Part shown: positions 8,143 through 17,795 of the stretch, in pieces
Layout: each line of letters begins with the position of its first letter
How positions within the stretch are numbered: the stretch's first letter is position 1
DNA from: Shewanella sp. GD04112
Lineage (GTDB): Bacteria > Pseudomonadota > Gammaproteobacteria > Enterobacterales > Shewanellaceae
DNA: 64,000 nt
Direction: 5' to 3'
Assembly (NCBI RefSeq): GCF_029835735.1
Contig: NZ_JAOEAL010000001.1
Coordinates: 434,001-498,000, forward strand
Program-made: the position numbers and the translations under genes
Notes under the pieces: model-generated
Database searches by the model: none
Seen by the model: only the letters and a program-made list of their open reading frames with translations
Told to the model about the DNA's origin: nothing

Positions 8143-10572
8143 GTGTCGTGTTCTTGGATGGATCAGCAAGGTCAATTTCCTGATATTGCAGAAAGACTTA
8201 ATCAAGTTCGTATCGCACGAGCTTTAGCCTTGTTGTCGCCGCTTCAAAAGCATTTGTTCCGTTTGATCCCCTTCCTTATTCAGCAAAATAGCGTCCAGTA
8301 TCCTGGCTTTGTCGATGCCGACACACCGTGTGGGATCCAAGGTTATCGTCATGATTCACTTGAGGCGCAGGCCTGCGATGTATTTAAGCTCCCCTTTATT
8401 GCTAATGAGGTTGAAAATCCAGCCTTTGAAGGCGTTTACGCTATGGGTAGCACGGCCAGTTTTGGCCAGAATGCCAAGAGTGATGTGGATGTATGGCTAG
8501 TGCACCATGCACAGCTGTGTGATGAGGACTTAGCCTTAATCAAATTAAAAGCCGAGCGTTTAACCGCTTGGTTTGCCGAATATCAATTTGAGGTGAACTT
8601 TTACTTAGTTCACCCGCTGCAATTTTCTGGCGATAAATCGCAGCGTTCCGGTTGCCAATCGTCGATGGCCCATGAGCACAGCGGTAGTACGCAACATTGG
8701 TTATTGCTTGAGGAGTTTTATCGCAGCCAAATTCGGTTAGCGGGTAAAACCATCGCATGGTGGCCCGATGCCAAGCTTAATCCTGAGCTGTTGTACCTAG
8801 GTAATGTGCACGAGCTGCCGGCGAGTGAGTACTTTGGGGCGTCGCTGTGGCAGCTCTATAAAGGCCTTAATAAACCCCATAAGGCGTTGATAAAAGTACT
8901 GCTACTGGAAGCCTATGCGAGTGAATATCCCCATTCGCAACTGTTGTGCGACAGGTTGTGGCAAAAGACCTTAGCGGGGGATTTTTCCACCTCTAATGAT
9001 GCTTATTACGCGATTTATGAGGTCATCGAAGCCTATCTGTTAAAGCAGAATGATAATCGTCGACTCGAGATTGTGCGCCGCTGTTTTTATCTCAAATGTG
9101 GTGTGTATTTGAGCGTCGCGGACCAAGGCAAAGACTGGCGCTACGCCAAAATGCAAAAGCTAGTGCAAGAATGGCAGTGGCCCGACAGCTTAATTTCGAC
9201 CTTAGATGACTGTGAGCATTGGCACAGCGGACAATTGAACTGGTTCAATGAACAGCTTAACGAGTTGCTGCTGGCGAGTTACCAAACGCTGCTGCGCTTC
9301 GCCTCGACCCATGAGTTAAATGAGGGACTCAGGATTGAAGAGCTGGGGATGCTCACCCGCAAGTTGCACACTTACTTCAGCCAAGATGAAGATCAAATCG
9401 CTAAGTTAAATCTGCTTTGGAGTCGCTCGGTCGCCGAATCTGAAGTGACCATGGTGTCTAGCACTAAGGAAAACCAATATTACCTTTATCGCCAGGGGCC
9501 AAAGCCGCAAAATCTGTTGGGCGAATCGGCGATATGTAAGGGGAAAACTCCCTCGGCATTGATGATCTGGGCCTGCTTGAACGGCGTGTCGACGCCAGAA
9601 ACCAAATGGTATGAGTTTGGCCAGAGTAAGGTTAAGTCTCGGCGCCTAACCGAGGCGGCGCGGCGGCTCTTGAACTTTATCGACCACGACTGGCGGGTAT
9701 CGAAACTTGACCTATGCCAGCCTTGGCATTTTAGAAAGCTGATTTTTGTTCTTAATCTCGACTGCGACCCTACCGTCCACTGGCATGGGCAAGAGATGAT
9801 GGTCGATGTGATGAATGCCAACGTGTTTTCATTGGGCCGTAAGAAGGAAAATATGCTCGGCGCCCTCGATGCCATCTGTCTCAATAGTTGGGGAGAGTGG
9901 CAATGCCACCGTTTTGAGGGCGAAACCGCAGTATTGCAGGCGCTATCGTTTGTCACGCCGGGATTAAGGAGAGCGACCCATCCGGTGGATATGGATGTGA
10001 TTAGCTGCTCACAAAAACTCAGGCCTCAGCTTAAGTTAGCGGTGAAAAACCTGCTGAAACAAACCGTGCGCCTATGTCAGCAGGTGCAACAATCGAGCAC
10101 TTTAGTGCAGCCGCTGCAAATCAGTCATACCCGTTATGGGATTTTCTTTAACCCATTAGGGATGGCGTATCAGGACTTGAGCGATGCAAAATCCTTCTAT
10201 CAGCAGCTGTCACGCAGTCATCTGGTGCAATTGCCTCGGCCCGAGTTGGGCGACGATCCCTTTTCGAGTATGCCGAAAATTATTCAGAACTTTGCGGCTA
10301 AAGGAGCGATTCAATATTTCCTGCGCCAGCGGCCCGAAAGTCTGGATGTGTTTATTCTCGATGAAGATAATCAGCTCAGCCATTATGTGCAGCCTGGCTC
10401 GAATATGATGGAGTTGGTCAACAAAGTGAGTCATCACTATGTATTTGATGAGTATTATGCTTCGAAGGCGAGGTTTAACATTCCGCAGTTTTTCCATCTA
10501 GTGCGGGTTGCGGGCGAGTTGACTGTCATGCCCTTTGGGGTCGATATCAATAACGCTAACGTGGAGTTTTAA
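8143..10572 (+). CDS. cyaA: Class I adenylate cyclase
   Basis: 809 residues from a GTG at 8143; an in-frame ATG at 8158 is the alternative and neither has a clear Shine-Dalgarno. Enterobacterial cyaA also starts on a rare codon. Makes cAMP from ATP for CRP, which in Shewanella controls anaerobic respiration. The N-terminal catalytic half holds the nucleotidyltransferase-like core GVYAMGSTASFGQNAKSDVD (about residues 98-117), with the metal-binding aspartates in SDVDVW. The C-terminal half is the regulatory region. The length is close to the 848 residues of the E. coli enzyme. It is divergent from hemC and convergent with cyaY, the classical gammaproteobacterial order. Confidence 0.96.
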   Translation: MSCSWMDQQGQFPDIAERLNQVRIARALALLSPLQKHLFRLIPFLIQQNSVQYPGFVDADTPCGIQGYRHDSLEAQACDVFKLPFIANEVENPAFEGVYAMGSTASFGQNAKSDVDVWLVHHAQLCDEDLALIKLKAERLTAWFAEYQFEVNFYLVHPLQFSGDKSQRSGCQSSMAHEHSGSTQHWLLLEEFYRSQIRLAGKTIAWWPDAKLNPELLYLGNVHELPASEYFGASLWQLYKGLNKPHKALIKVLLLEAYASEYPHSQLLCDRLWQKTLAGDFSTSNDAYYAIYEVIEAYLLKQNDNRRLEIVRRCFYLKCGVYLSVADQGKDWRYAKMQKLVQEWQWPDSLISTLDDCEHWHSGQLNWFNEQLNELLLASYQTLLRFASTHELNEGLRIEELGMLTRKLHTYFSQDEDQIAKLNLLWSRSVAESEVTMVSSTKENQYYLYRQGPKPQNLLGESAICKGKTPSALMIWACLNGVSTPETKWYEFGQSKVKSRRLTEAARRLLNFIDHDWRVSKLDLCQPWHFRKLIFVLNLDCDPTVHWHGQEMMVDVMNANVFSLGRKKENMLGALDAICLNSWGEWQCHRFEGETAVLQALSFVTPGLRRATHPVDMDVISCSQKLRPQLKLAVKNLLKQTVRLCQQVQQSSTLVQPLQISHTRYGIFFNPLGMAYQDLSDAKSFYQQLSRSHLVQLPRPELGDDPFSSMPKIIQNFAAKGAIQYFLRQRPESLDVFILDEDNQLSHYVQPGSNMMELVNKVSHHYVFDEYYASKARFNIPQFFHLVRVAGELTVMPFGVDINNANVEF

Positions 10573-10591
10573 GCGGGAATCGCTCCCGCTT
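10571..10591. terminator. Terminator-like hairpin between convergent cyaA and cyaY
   Basis: An 8-bp stem AAGCGGGA with TCCCGCTT and a 5-base loop begins at the cyaA stop. It is symmetric enough to serve both convergent genes, though the T-run is short. Confidence 0.6.
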
Positions 10592-10611
10592 GTTAAAGCT
10601 GCACGCGCTTA

Positions 10612-10941
10612 TTAGAAGCTCAGTGCGATACCGCTCTGGCGAAGGATTGAGTCCTGTACAAAGGGCATAAACTCGCCACCATTACGGCCATCAATCCATT
10701 TACCATCAACAAAACCAAAGTGATAGCCACCGAAACGGGTCGCAACCCAAATCTCATGCAAAGGCTCTTGTTTGTTGATAACAATTTTCGAACCATCGAC
10801 AAATTCCAGCTGTAACACGTTACCGCTGGCATCAATATCGACATCGGCGTCTTGTTCATCAATTGCGGTTTCGATAGCGGTCTCTATCGCTTGGAACATG
10901 TCATCGGCGAGCTGGTGAAATTCTGTATCTGTCATGGCCAT
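10612..10941 (-). CDS. cyaY: CyaY, bacterial frataxin
   Basis: 109 residues. Frataxin binds iron and modulates iron-sulfur cluster assembly by IscS. Seen: an acidic N-terminal helix (about residues 4-35, rich in D and E), then the beta-sheet core with [20 protein letters not shown] and the conserved signature [13 protein letters not shown] followed by a W residue in DGKWID. The first ATG (10941) has AGGAG upstream; a second in-frame ATG lies two codons in. It converges on cyaA and is divergent from lptM, as in E. coli. Confidence 0.96.
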   Translation of the reverse strand: MAMTDTEFHQLADDMFQAIETAIETAIDEQDADVDIDASGNVLQLEFVDGSKIVINKQEPLHEIWVATRFGGYHFGFVDGKWIDGRNGGEFMPFVQDSILRQSGIALSF

Positions 10942-11008
10942 GCATTTCTCTCCTTTGCTTTCGTCAAGATGGGTGCGATTATAAGGCTATTAGTCACCAG
11001 ATGCACAG

Positions 11009-11203
11009 ATGTTGAGAAAAATGAGACTGTTTTTATTGTTATTGCTTGGTAGCCTATTCATTACAGCATGCGGTCAAAAAGGCCCCCTGTATAAATCCTC
11101 TCCCGCAGAGGTGAGTCAGCCTACAGAAATTAAGGCGCCGAAGAGTGAAGCGACCCCTGCCGACCCGGCGGAGCCTCAAGCTGAAACTGAAAAAACACAA
11201 TAA
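11009..11203 (+). CDS. lptM: LptM (YifL)-type small lipoprotein
   Basis: 64 residues with a hydrophobic signal peptide and lipobox ITAC followed by GQKGPLY, the hallmark of the YifL/LptM family; the remainder is Pro/Glu-rich and presumably disordered. The lipidated cysteine would be in the outer membrane, where LptM helps LptD oxidative maturation in E. coli (family knowledge). The start may be at 11009 or at the second ATG, 11021. It lies just before lysA, as in many gammaproteobacteria. Confidence 0.88.
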   Translation: MLRKMRLFLLLLLGSLFITACGQKGPLYKSSPAEVSQPTEIKAPKSEATPADPAEPQAETEKTQ

Positions 11204-11245
11204 TAATCAGCATAATTACAACAAAGCGCAGTAAGGAATCGGACA

Positions 11246-12490
11246 TTGGATCACTTTCTCTACCAAGACAATACCCTGTACGCCGAAGGCTGTCGGGTCA
11301 ATGATTTAGCCCAGCAGTATGGCACGCCACTGTATATCTATTCCCGTGCGACGCTCGAACGTCACTGGCATGCGTTTAACAATGCGGTGGCCGACTATCC
11401 ACATTTAGTATGTTACGCGGTGAAAGCCAACTCTAACTTAGCCGTGCTAAACGTCTTGGCTCGTTTAGGCAGTGGTTTTGATATTGTCTCGGGCGGTGAG
11501 TTAGCGCGGGTGATTGAAGCCGGTGGCGACCCGGCCAAAGTGGTATTTTCGGGCGTGGGTAAAACCGTTGCCGAAATGGAACAGGCACTTAACCTCGGTA
11601 TTTATTGCTTTAATGTCGAATCGAGCGCCGAGCTTGAACAGTTAAATCAGGTTGCAGGCCGCTTAGGTAAAGTTGCTCCCGTGTCACTGCGGGTGAATCC
11701 CGATGTCGATGCCGGTACGCATCCTTATATTTCGACGGGTCTTAAAGAGAACAAATTTGGTATCGCCATGGATGAGGCTGAAGTCGTATTCGCCCGTGCC
11801 CATGCGCTACCACATTTGCAGGTAAAAGGGGTCGATTGCCATATCGGTTCACAACTGACAGAGATCCAACCTTTCCTCGATGCGATGGACAGAATGTTGG
11901 CCCTTATCGACCGTCTGGCCGAGCAAGGCATTGTGATTGAACACTTCGATGTGGGTGGTGGTTTAGGGGTGACCTATGACGATGAAACTCCGCCGCATCC
12001 TGATGTTTACGCCGCAGCCCTGCTCGCACGTTTAGGCGATCGCAAGCTCAAGTTAATTTTCGAGCCGGGTCGCGCCATTGCCGCTAACGCGGGCATTTTC
12101 GTCACTCAGGTGCTGTACCTTAAAGAAAACAGCGATAAACGTTTTGCGATTGTCGACGGCGCGATGAACGACTTAATTCGCCCCGCACTCTATAGCGCTT
12201 GGCAAAATATCATTCCGGTAAATCCAAGGGATGAACAAGCGCAAGTATTTGATATCGTAGGGCCAGTGTGCGAAACCGGTGACTTTTTAGGTAAAGACAG
12301 AGCTCTCGCGATTGCGGCAGGGGATTTATTGGTTGTGCGCTCGAGCGGTGCCTACGGTTTTGCCATGGCCTCTAACTATAACACTCGTCCCCGTGCGGCC
12401 GAGGTGATGGTCGATGGTGACAAGGCTTATCTGGTGCGTGAGCGAGAAAAATTAGCGCAGCTCTGGCAAGGTGAGCAACTCCTGCCGTAA
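11246..12490 (+). CDS. lysA: Diaminopimelate decarboxylase
   Basis: 414 residues from a TTG at 11246, with AAGGA eight bases upstream. Fold-type III PLP enzyme converting meso-diaminopimelate to lysine. The PLP lysine is in CYAVKANSN (K60); also seen are the glycine-rich phosphate-binding FDVGGGLGV, DCHIGSQL, the EPGR motif and the second active-site segment GPVCETGDFLGKDR that supplies the catalytic cysteine across the dimer. It is followed by dapF, so the last two steps of the DAP/lysine route are adjacent. Confidence 0.97.
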   Translation: MDHFLYQDNTLYAEGCRVNDLAQQYGTPLYIYSRATLERHWHAFNNAVADYPHLVCYAVKANSNLAVLNVLARLGSGFDIVSGGELARVIEAGGDPAKVVFSGVGKTVAEMEQALNLGIYCFNVESSAELEQLNQVAGRLGKVAPVSLRVNPDVDAGTHPYISTGLKENKFGIAMDEAEVVFARAHALPHLQVKGVDCHIGSQLTEIQPFLDAMDRMLALIDRLAEQGIVIEHFDVGGGLGVTYDDETPPHPDVYAAALLARLGDRKLKLIFEPGRAIAANAGIFVTQVLYLKENSDKRFAIVDGAMNDLIRPALYSAWQNIIPVNPRDEQAQVFDIVGPVCETGDFLGKDRALAIAAGDLLVVRSSGAYGFAMASNYNTRPRAAEVMVDGDKAYLVREREKLAQLWQGEQLLP

Positions 12491-12560
12491 ACTAGAAAAT
12501 TATATTGATTCAGGCGCTTGGCTAGTTAATGGCGGCGCCTAGGCTTAAAGGATAAGTATC

Positions 12561-13388
12561 TTGATCCAATTCACTAAGATGCACGGACTGGGCAACGATT
12601 TTATGGTGGTCGATGGTGTCACGCAGAACGTGTTCTTTTCGCCTGAGCAGATCCGCCGTTTAGCCGACCGTAACTTTGGTGTCGGTTTCGATCAACTTTT
12701 GCTGGTTGAGCCGCCCTATGATCCCGATTTGGATTTTCACTATCGTATCTTTAATGCCGACGGTGGTGAGGTCGAAAACTGCGGCAATGGCGCCCGTTGT
12801 TTTGCGCGCTTTGTTCGTAATAAGGGTCTGACAAATAAGAATAAAATTCGTGTAAGCACCTCTGCGGGTAAGATGACTCTTCGCCTCGAACGTGACGGCA
12901 CTGTCACTGTGAATATGGGCGTGCCTGTGCTCGATCCTAGCCAAATTCCTTTCAAAGCCAAGAAGGCCGAAAAAACCTATCTGCTGCAAACGTCGCAACA
13001 AACCTTTTTATGTGGTGCGGCGTCCATGGGCAACCCCCACTGCGTGCTCGATGTGGAAGATGTTGCTAACGCGAATGTCGCCGAGGTTGGTGCACTGCTC
13101 ACTAAGCATGAGCGTTTTCCGCGCGGGGTAAACGTCGGCTTTATGCAGGTGGTGAACTCGGGCCATATCAAGCTTAGAGTTTACGAGCGTGGTGCGGCCG
13201 AGACCTTAGCCTGTGGCACTGGTGCTTGTGCCGCAGTGGTGGTAGGGCAAATCCAAGGCAAACTCGACCAACAGGTACGTGTCGACTTGCCGGGGGGCAC
13301 CTTAACCATCAATTGGGAAGGTGAAGGCAAACCCCTGTGGATGACGGGGCCAGCGCAGCACGTTTACGATGGACAAATTCAGTTATGA
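12561..13388 (+). CDS. dapF: Diaminopimelate epimerase
   Basis: 275 residues from a TTG at 12561, preceded by AAGGAT. Interconverts LL- and meso-diaminopimelate for peptidoglycan and lysine. The two catalytic cysteines are visible: C74 in [10 protein letters not shown] and C218 in [12 protein letters not shown]-terminal [15 protein letters not shown] is the family signature. The gene overlaps the next by four bases (ATGA), so the DUF484 protein is translationally coupled. Confidence 0.97.
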   Translation: MIQFTKMHGLGNDFMVVDGVTQNVFFSPEQIRRLADRNFGVGFDQLLLVEPPYDPDLDFHYRIFNADGGEVENCGNGARCFARFVRNKGLTNKNKIRVSTSAGKMTLRLERDGTVTVNMGVPVLDPSQIPFKAKKAEKTYLLQTSQQTFLCGAASMGNPHCVLDVEDVANANVAEVGALLTKHERFPRGVNVGFMQVVNSGHIKLRVYERGAAETLACGTGACAAVVVGQIQGKLDQQVRVDLPGGTLTINWEGEGKPLWMTGPAQHVYDGQIQL

Positions 13389-14020
13389 CCGAGCCTTTGA
13401 TGCCGCAGACCGATCTTCCCTTCGATGAGTTGATTATTCGCGAGTACCTACTCGATAACCCAGACTTTTTTAATCGTTATCCCGAGCTGTTACTTGCGAT
13501 GCGTTTACCCCATTCGGAGCGCGGCGCGATTTCCTTGGTCGAGCGTCGTCAAGAGTTACTGCGCCAACGGGTTGGGCAACTCGAAGAAGAAATCACCAGT
13601 CTGCTGGCGATGGCAGCGCGCAATGAAAAGATATTCCTCTTTAATACCGAGCTGTCTTTTAAGTTACTCAATTGCGTTAATTTAGAAGCCCTTAAAGAAG
13701 TGCTGGCCGATAGTTTAAAGACGCAGTTTAATTTTACCCATGTGCGCCTGATCAGCGTGTTAGATGCCGATGTGGAGATGCAAGCGATTTGGGCACAGCG
13801 TCTGCGTAAGGATTACTACTTTGGCCGCTTAACTCAGCAGGAAGCGAAACGCCTGTTTGGTAGCGAAGTGGGCTCAGTCGCGTTAGTGAAGTTAGCCGAT
13901 CAGATCCCGATGATTTTTGCCGTTGCTAGCCAAGATGCGGCGCATTTTCATCCGGATATGGACAATATGTTGCTCGAACAATTGCGCCGATTACTCGCAC
14001 ATATGCTGGCCAAGCTTTAA
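13385..14020 (+). CDS. DUF484 family protein
   Basis: 211 residues from the ATG overlapping the dapF stop. The N-terminal part ([20 protein letters not shown]) is the DUF484 signature; a helical linker with [21 protein letters not shown] looks like a coiled coil, and the C-terminal part resembles a GAF-type fold. Genes of this family sit almost invariably between dapF and xerC in gammaproteobacteria, but their function is unknown. A regulatory or scaffold role is speculation from the GAF-like tail. Confidence 0.9.
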   Translation: MTEPLMPQTDLPFDELIIREYLLDNPDFFNRYPELLLAMRLPHSERGAISLVERRQELLRQRVGQLEEEITSLLAMAARNEKIFLFNTELSFKLLNCVNLEALKEVLADSLKTQFNFTHVRLISVLDADVEMQAIWAQRLRKDYYFGRLTQQEAKRLFGSEVGSVALVKLADQIPMIFAVASQDAAHFHPDMDNMLLEQLRRLLAHMLAKL

Positions 14021-14068
14021 GGTACATGGTTCGCCTTGCCTCAATTCCATAATGATGAGGAGCTGGAG

Positions 14069-14968
14069 ATGACCCCGCAGTGTCAGTCCTATTTGCAGCA
14101 GTTTGAAACCTATATGCAGTCAGAGCGCCAGTTATCGGCGCATACGGTTCGCAATTATATGTACGAGTTGCAGCGGGGGAGTGAGTTACTGCCCGAGGGC
14201 GTTGATTTGCTCAATGTGGGTCGTGAGCATTGGCAACAGGTGCTGGCTAAGCTGCACCGCAAGGGCTTGAGCCCGCGCTCGCTATCATTGTGGTTGTCGG
14301 CCATCAAACAGTGGGGAGAGTTTTTATTGCGCACAGGCGTGATTGAACTCAATCCCGCCAAGGGCCTGAGCGCACCCAAACAGGCCAAACCGTTACCTAA
14401 GAATATCGACGTCGATTCTATCTCGCATCTGCTCGCGATTGAGGGTAATGATCCGCTAACCCTGCGTGATAAAGCCATTATGGAGCTGTTCTACTCCAGC
14501 GGGTTGCGTTTGGCGGAACTGGCGGCACTGGATTTATCCAGTGTGCAGTACGACCAGTATGAAGTGCGCGTGTTAGGCAAAGGCAACAAAGAGCGCATCG
14601 TTCCCGTTGGGCGTTACGCCATAGAGGCCATCGGTGCTTGGCTTAAGTGTCGTAAACAAATTTCCTGTGAAGATAACGCATTGTTTGTCACAGAGAAGGG
14701 CAAGCGTTTATCCCATCGCAGCATTCAGGCGCGGATGAGCAAGTGGGGTCAGGAGCAGGCGCTTTCTATGCGGGTGCATCCCCATAAGCTACGCCATTCC
14801 TTTGCGACGCACATGCTGGAATCCAGTGCAGATTTACGGGCGGTGCAGGAATTATTGGGCCACGAAAACCTGTCGACCACGCAAATTTATACCAGTTTAG
14901 ATTTCCAACACTTAGCTAAGGTGTATGATAACGCCCATCCTAGAGCGAAAAAACAACAGGATAAATAA
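14069..14968 (+). CDS. xerC: Tyrosine recombinase XerC
   Basis: 299 residues from the ATG at 14069 (TGAGGAG upstream; an in-frame TTG at 14036 is less likely because E. coli XerC has 298 residues). With XerD it resolves chromosome dimers at dif. The N-terminal SAM-like DNA-binding domain (about residues 1-100) is followed by the catalytic domain with the R in SSGLRLAEL, the K in [11 protein letters not shown]-x-x-R in [10 protein letters not shown], the H in [10 protein letters not shown] and the nucleophile in QIYTSLD. Its location after dapF and DUF484 is canonical. Confidence 0.97.
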   Translation: MTPQCQSYLQQFETYMQSERQLSAHTVRNYMYELQRGSELLPEGVDLLNVGREHWQQVLAKLHRKGLSPRSLSLWLSAIKQWGEFLLRTGVIELNPAKGLSAPKQAKPLPKNIDVDSISHLLAIEGNDPLTLRDKAIMELFYSSGLRLAELAALDLSSVQYDQYEVRVLGKGNKERIVPVGRYAIEAIGAWLKCRKQISCEDNALFVTEKGKRLSHRSIQARMSKWGQEQALSMRVHPHKLRHSFATHMLESSADLRAVQELLGHENLSTTQIYTSLDFQHLAKVYDNAHPRAKKQQDK

Positions 14969-15690
14969 TGCGTTGTTATCTTAGACCCCAGAATATCCGT
15001 GCGATCAGCTTCGATCTCGACGATACCCTATACGATAACGAGCCTCATATTCTGAATGCCGAAGCCGAGCTAACGCAGTTTTTGCATCAGGCTTTTCCGC
15101 TGACTCAGGCTTGGCAACCGCAGCAATGGCGACTGCTCAAGTTGCAACTGATACAGCAAAATCCGGCCCTTGCCCATGACACCTCTGCGGCGCGAATTGC
15201 GACCCTGCACAAAGGCCTTTTACTGCTCGGTTATAGTGAACCTGAGGCAAAACGGGGCGCGCAGGAAGGTTTGGATTGTTTCTATTTTCATCGCAGCCAT
15301 TTTCAGGTTTCCGACGAAGTCTTGGCGCTGCTCACGCGCTTATCGGCCCATTTTCGGTTGATTGGTATCACCAATGGTAATGTGGACGCACAACGCATTG
15401 GCTTGAGTGACGTGTTCGAATTTGTGCTGCATCCTGGTAGTGGTGTGCGGATGAAGCCTGCTAAAGATATGTTTTCACAGGCCTGTGAAAGGCTGGATAT
15501 AGGCTTAGACGAACTGCTGCACGTGGGTGATAGTATGAATGCTGATGTTCGCGGTGCGCGCTTAGCGGGCTGCCAGTCGGTCTGGCTGAATCCGAGTTTT
15601 GGTCGCGTGGCGTCGCTGCCGATAGCAGCCCTATTACCCCATATGGAAATTGCGACCCTCGATGCTCTGCTGGAGATCTTGCTGCCTTAA
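14968..15690 (+). CDS. yigB: HAD-superfamily hydrolase, YigB-like
   Basis: 240 residues, start codon sharing one base with the xerC stop (TAATG). HAD motif I is FDLDDTLYDN, motif II is the T in GITNGN, and motifs III/IV are in MKPAKDMF and LHVGDSMNADVRGA. In E. coli YigB dephosphorylates 5-amino-6-(5-phosphoribitylamino)uracil in riboflavin synthesis as well as other phosphosugars; the same substrate here is inferred from locus and family only. Confidence 0.88.
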   Translation: MRCYLRPQNIRAISFDLDDTLYDNEPHILNAEAELTQFLHQAFPLTQAWQPQQWRLLKLQLIQQNPALAHDTSAARIATLHKGLLLLGYSEPEAKRGAQEGLDCFYFHRSHFQVSDEVLALLTRLSAHFRLIGITNGNVDAQRIGLSDVFEFVLHPGSGVRMKPAKDMFSQACERLDIGLDELLHVGDSMNADVRGARLAGCQSVWLNPSFGRVASLPIAALLPHMEIATLDALLEILLP

Positions 15691-15836
15691 TTTGGTTTAG
15701 GAAAGTTGAGCTAAGTTATCCACTGAATTAAGCGATAGCTTAAGGTGATAAGGATCAAAGATTGCTTCACGGCTTTGCCGTAGAGTGTTCGATATCTTTC
15801 ACTCGGTTGTTACGCCATCACTGTCAAGGAACTGCT

Positions 15837-16415
15837 ATGGTGCGTTTAAGTCTGTTGCTCCTCTTGAGTCTATCGTTTATTGCCCCTGCGTCGGCGCACG
15901 AAATCCACTCCGGTGGTGGTTTTATGGCGGGCTTTAACCATCCCGTTTTGGGCTTTGATCATCTCCTTGCCATGTTGAGTGTGGGTATGCTCAGTACTCA
16001 ATTGGGCGGCCGAGCCATTTGGACTGTGCCCTTAGCCTTTGTGTGTTTTATGTTGGTCGGTGGCATTTTAGGCCTGTATGCGATTCCGGTGCCCTTTGTC
16101 GAAATTGGCATTGCGCTATCTGTCTTATTGCTTGGGCTAGCGATAGCTTTTGACCGCCAACTTCCGCTGTTGTTTGCCATGGCCTTTGTGGGCGTGTTTG
16201 CGATTTTCCACGGCCATGCCCATGGGATGGAAATGCCCGAACTCGCCAGTCCCATACTCTATGCCTTCGGTTTCTTGTTTGGCACTGCGGTCATTCATCT
16301 TGGTGGGGTCATGTTAGGATTAGGCATGCAGCGCCTGACGGGCCAGCGCCGCTTAATGCGGGTATCGGGCGTAGCGATTGCCGCTATGGGTGGATATTTA
16401 CTCGCTGGCTTTTAA
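15837..16415 (+). CDS. hupE: HupE/UreJ-family membrane protein
   Basis: 192 residues from the ATG at 15837 with AAGGA upstream. A cleavable signal peptide ends in SASAHEIHSGG, followed by a His-containing stretch and about six membrane segments. The family motif FNHPVLGFDHLLAMLSVG is plain, and a His-rich FHGHAHGMEM loop is suited to metal binding. HupE/UreJ proteins are implicated in nickel (or cobalt) uptake for hydrogenase or urease, but no such enzyme genes are visible nearby. It ends five bases from a convergent gene. Confidence 0.9.
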   Translation: MVRLSLLLLLSLSFIAPASAHEIHSGGGFMAGFNHPVLGFDHLLAMLSVGMLSTQLGGRAIWTVPLAFVCFMLVGGILGLYAIPVPFVEIGIALSVLLLGLAIAFDRQLPLLFAMAFVGVFAIFHGHAHGMEMPELASPILYAFGFLFGTAVIHLGGVMLGLGMQRLTGQRRLMRVSGVAIAAMGGYLLAGF

Positions 16416-16419
16416 TGGC

Positions 16420-16923
16420 TTAACGCGCCTTGAGTTGCTTAGTGCAATGATGGGCGCGGCGCAGCATTTGTGTGACCTGTCTTCGGCTGGCGTGCATGTC
16501 GGCATCTCCAACGCGAAAATAAGTCCCAGTATAAGGATCTGTGCCGATAAACACGGGCTTAAGGTGCTCTGGTGCGAGTGGCACGCGAATCCTTATCAGC
16601 TTTTTATTCATAATTTCAATTAGCTGCACATCAGAAATCGCCAGGATATTATGGCTGGTGCGGCTTGGATCATCGAGGATTTCCCAAAATTCCTGCAACA
16701 CGGGCAGGGGATTCGGAATGCCTTCAATGGTGAAATGACCATGTTCTTCACGCACCCCGAGGATAATCTCGCCACCTAAGGTGTTAGCGAAGGAGCTATA
16801 GGTCGCCCAAATATCTTCTGGGAGCTGACCTTGACCATCGCGGCCCCGCGCGAGTTTGAACTCCACTTGGGCGGACTCATGAAGTGAACCAATATCATCG
16901 AGTGCGAATGTTGGGTATGTCAT
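16420..16923 (-). CDS. Small AlbA_2 (Schlafen-like) domain protein
   Basis: 167 residues from the ATG at 16923, with AGGAG upstream. Nearly all of it is an AlbA_2 domain: ESAQVEFKLARG, then the glycine-rich FANTLGGEIILGVREEHG, then the strand IRIRVPLAPEHLKPVFIG and a YFRVGDADMHASRRQV tail. The domain is linked to nucleic-acid binding or processing. Longer relatives carry a C-terminal HTH or ATPase part, which is absent here. The biological role is unknown. Convergent with hupE. Confidence 0.8.
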   Translation of the reverse strand: MTYPTFALDDIGSLHESAQVEFKLARGRDGQGQLPEDIWATYSSFANTLGGEIILGVREEHGHFTIEGIPNPLPVLQEFWEILDDPSRTSHNILAISDVQLIEIMNKKLIRIRVPLAPEHLKPVFIGTDPYTGTYFRVGDADMHASRRQVTQMLRRAHHCTKQLKAR

Positions 16924-16971
16924 GGCGGCGGCTCCTTGCGTAGCACACCACTTTTTGTAACACGCCAAAAT

Positions 16972-17003
16972 AACAAAGGCCAGCAGTTGTGCTGGCCTTT
17001 GTT
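16972..17003. terminator. Strong bidirectional terminator after ytfE
   Basis: A perfect 14-bp stem, AACAAAGGCCAGCA with TGCTGGCCTTTGTT and a GTTG loop, lies just past the ytfE stop on the minus strand; it also precedes the AlbA_2 gene, insulating it. Confidence 0.8.
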
Positions 17004-17021
17004 GTGAATCAGCAGTCTGTA

Positions 17022-17768
17022 CTAGGCGAGTTGTAGCGCCTTAGGGAAGAGAATGTTGTTCTCTAAATGGATGTGTCGGTGCAAGTCTGCCTCAAATTCG
17101 ACCAGAGTCGCGTAACAAACGCGCCATGTGGTGCAGGCGTATTCCGGCGGCGTAAAGTCATTGGTTAACTCGTGTAGCTTTTGCAAAATTTGCCCAGCTT
17201 CTTCGTGCTCGTATTGCATCGCATTGATGGGGTTGCCTATATGCCCAAAACAACCTTGCACTTGTTCACCTTGGCTCATGGCGCGGATCGCGGGGAAAAG
17301 GATCTTTTCTTCCTTCATCAAATGCGGCATTAAGTCTTCAATTAAGGCGCGCACCCAGCCAGCGAAAGGAATAATCTCGGCATAATGCTCACCATGGGCG
17401 CGTACCATTTTCTCTGAATATTCGAGCAATAACGGCGCCTTAGCGCGAACATATTGATGGTGGGTGCGCTCGATATAATCGATCAACTGGTCGAGTGGCA
17501 ATTGATTGAGTTCATCTTCTTTGGCTCCCGAGTGGGAAACGGCCTCCAGTGCGGCGACGACTTGCTCAGGATTGGCCTCTGCTCGCTCGCAGGCATTGGC
17601 GAGTGCTCGACCACCCCCGCAGCAGAAATCGATACCAAATTGGCTAAACACGTGGGCGCGGCGAAAATCTTCTGCGACCAATTCCCCCACTTTGCGTTCA
17701 AGCCATGGGGTGATTGAGGCTGACTGTGCTTCAACTGGGTTTTCGGATGAGAGATGGGCAGATAACAT
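17022..17768 (-). CDS. ytfE: YtfE/ScdA (RIC) di-iron protein for iron-sulfur cluster repair
   Basis: 248 residues from the ATG at 17768 (TTTGGAG upstream); a longer upstream reading lacks a site. The N-terminal ScdA_N/DUF542 part carries the CCGGG motif (FGIDFCCGGGRAL). The hemerythrin-like C-terminal part supplies iron-ligating residues in RTHHQYV, HGEHYAEI, HLMKEEKILFP, QYEHEEAG and DLHRHIHLENNILFP. The family repairs iron-sulfur centres damaged by nitric oxide or oxidants. An NsrR-like site upstream fits nitrosative-stress control. Before the element inserted, fis lay immediately upstream. Confidence 0.95.
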   Translation of the reverse strand: MLSAHLSSENPVEAQSASITPWLERKVGELVAEDFRRAHVFSQFGIDFCCGGGRALANACERAEANPEQVVAALEAVSHSGAKEDELNQLPLDQLIDYIERTHHQYVRAKAPLLLEYSEKMVRAHGEHYAEIIPFAGWVRALIEDLMPHLMKEEKILFPAIRAMSQGEQVQGCFGHIGNPINAMQYEHEEAGQILQKLHELTNDFTPPEYACTTWRVCYATLVEFEADLHRHIHLENNILFPKALQLA

Positions 17769-17795
17769 AGCAACACTCCAAAGCGAGAATAATTT

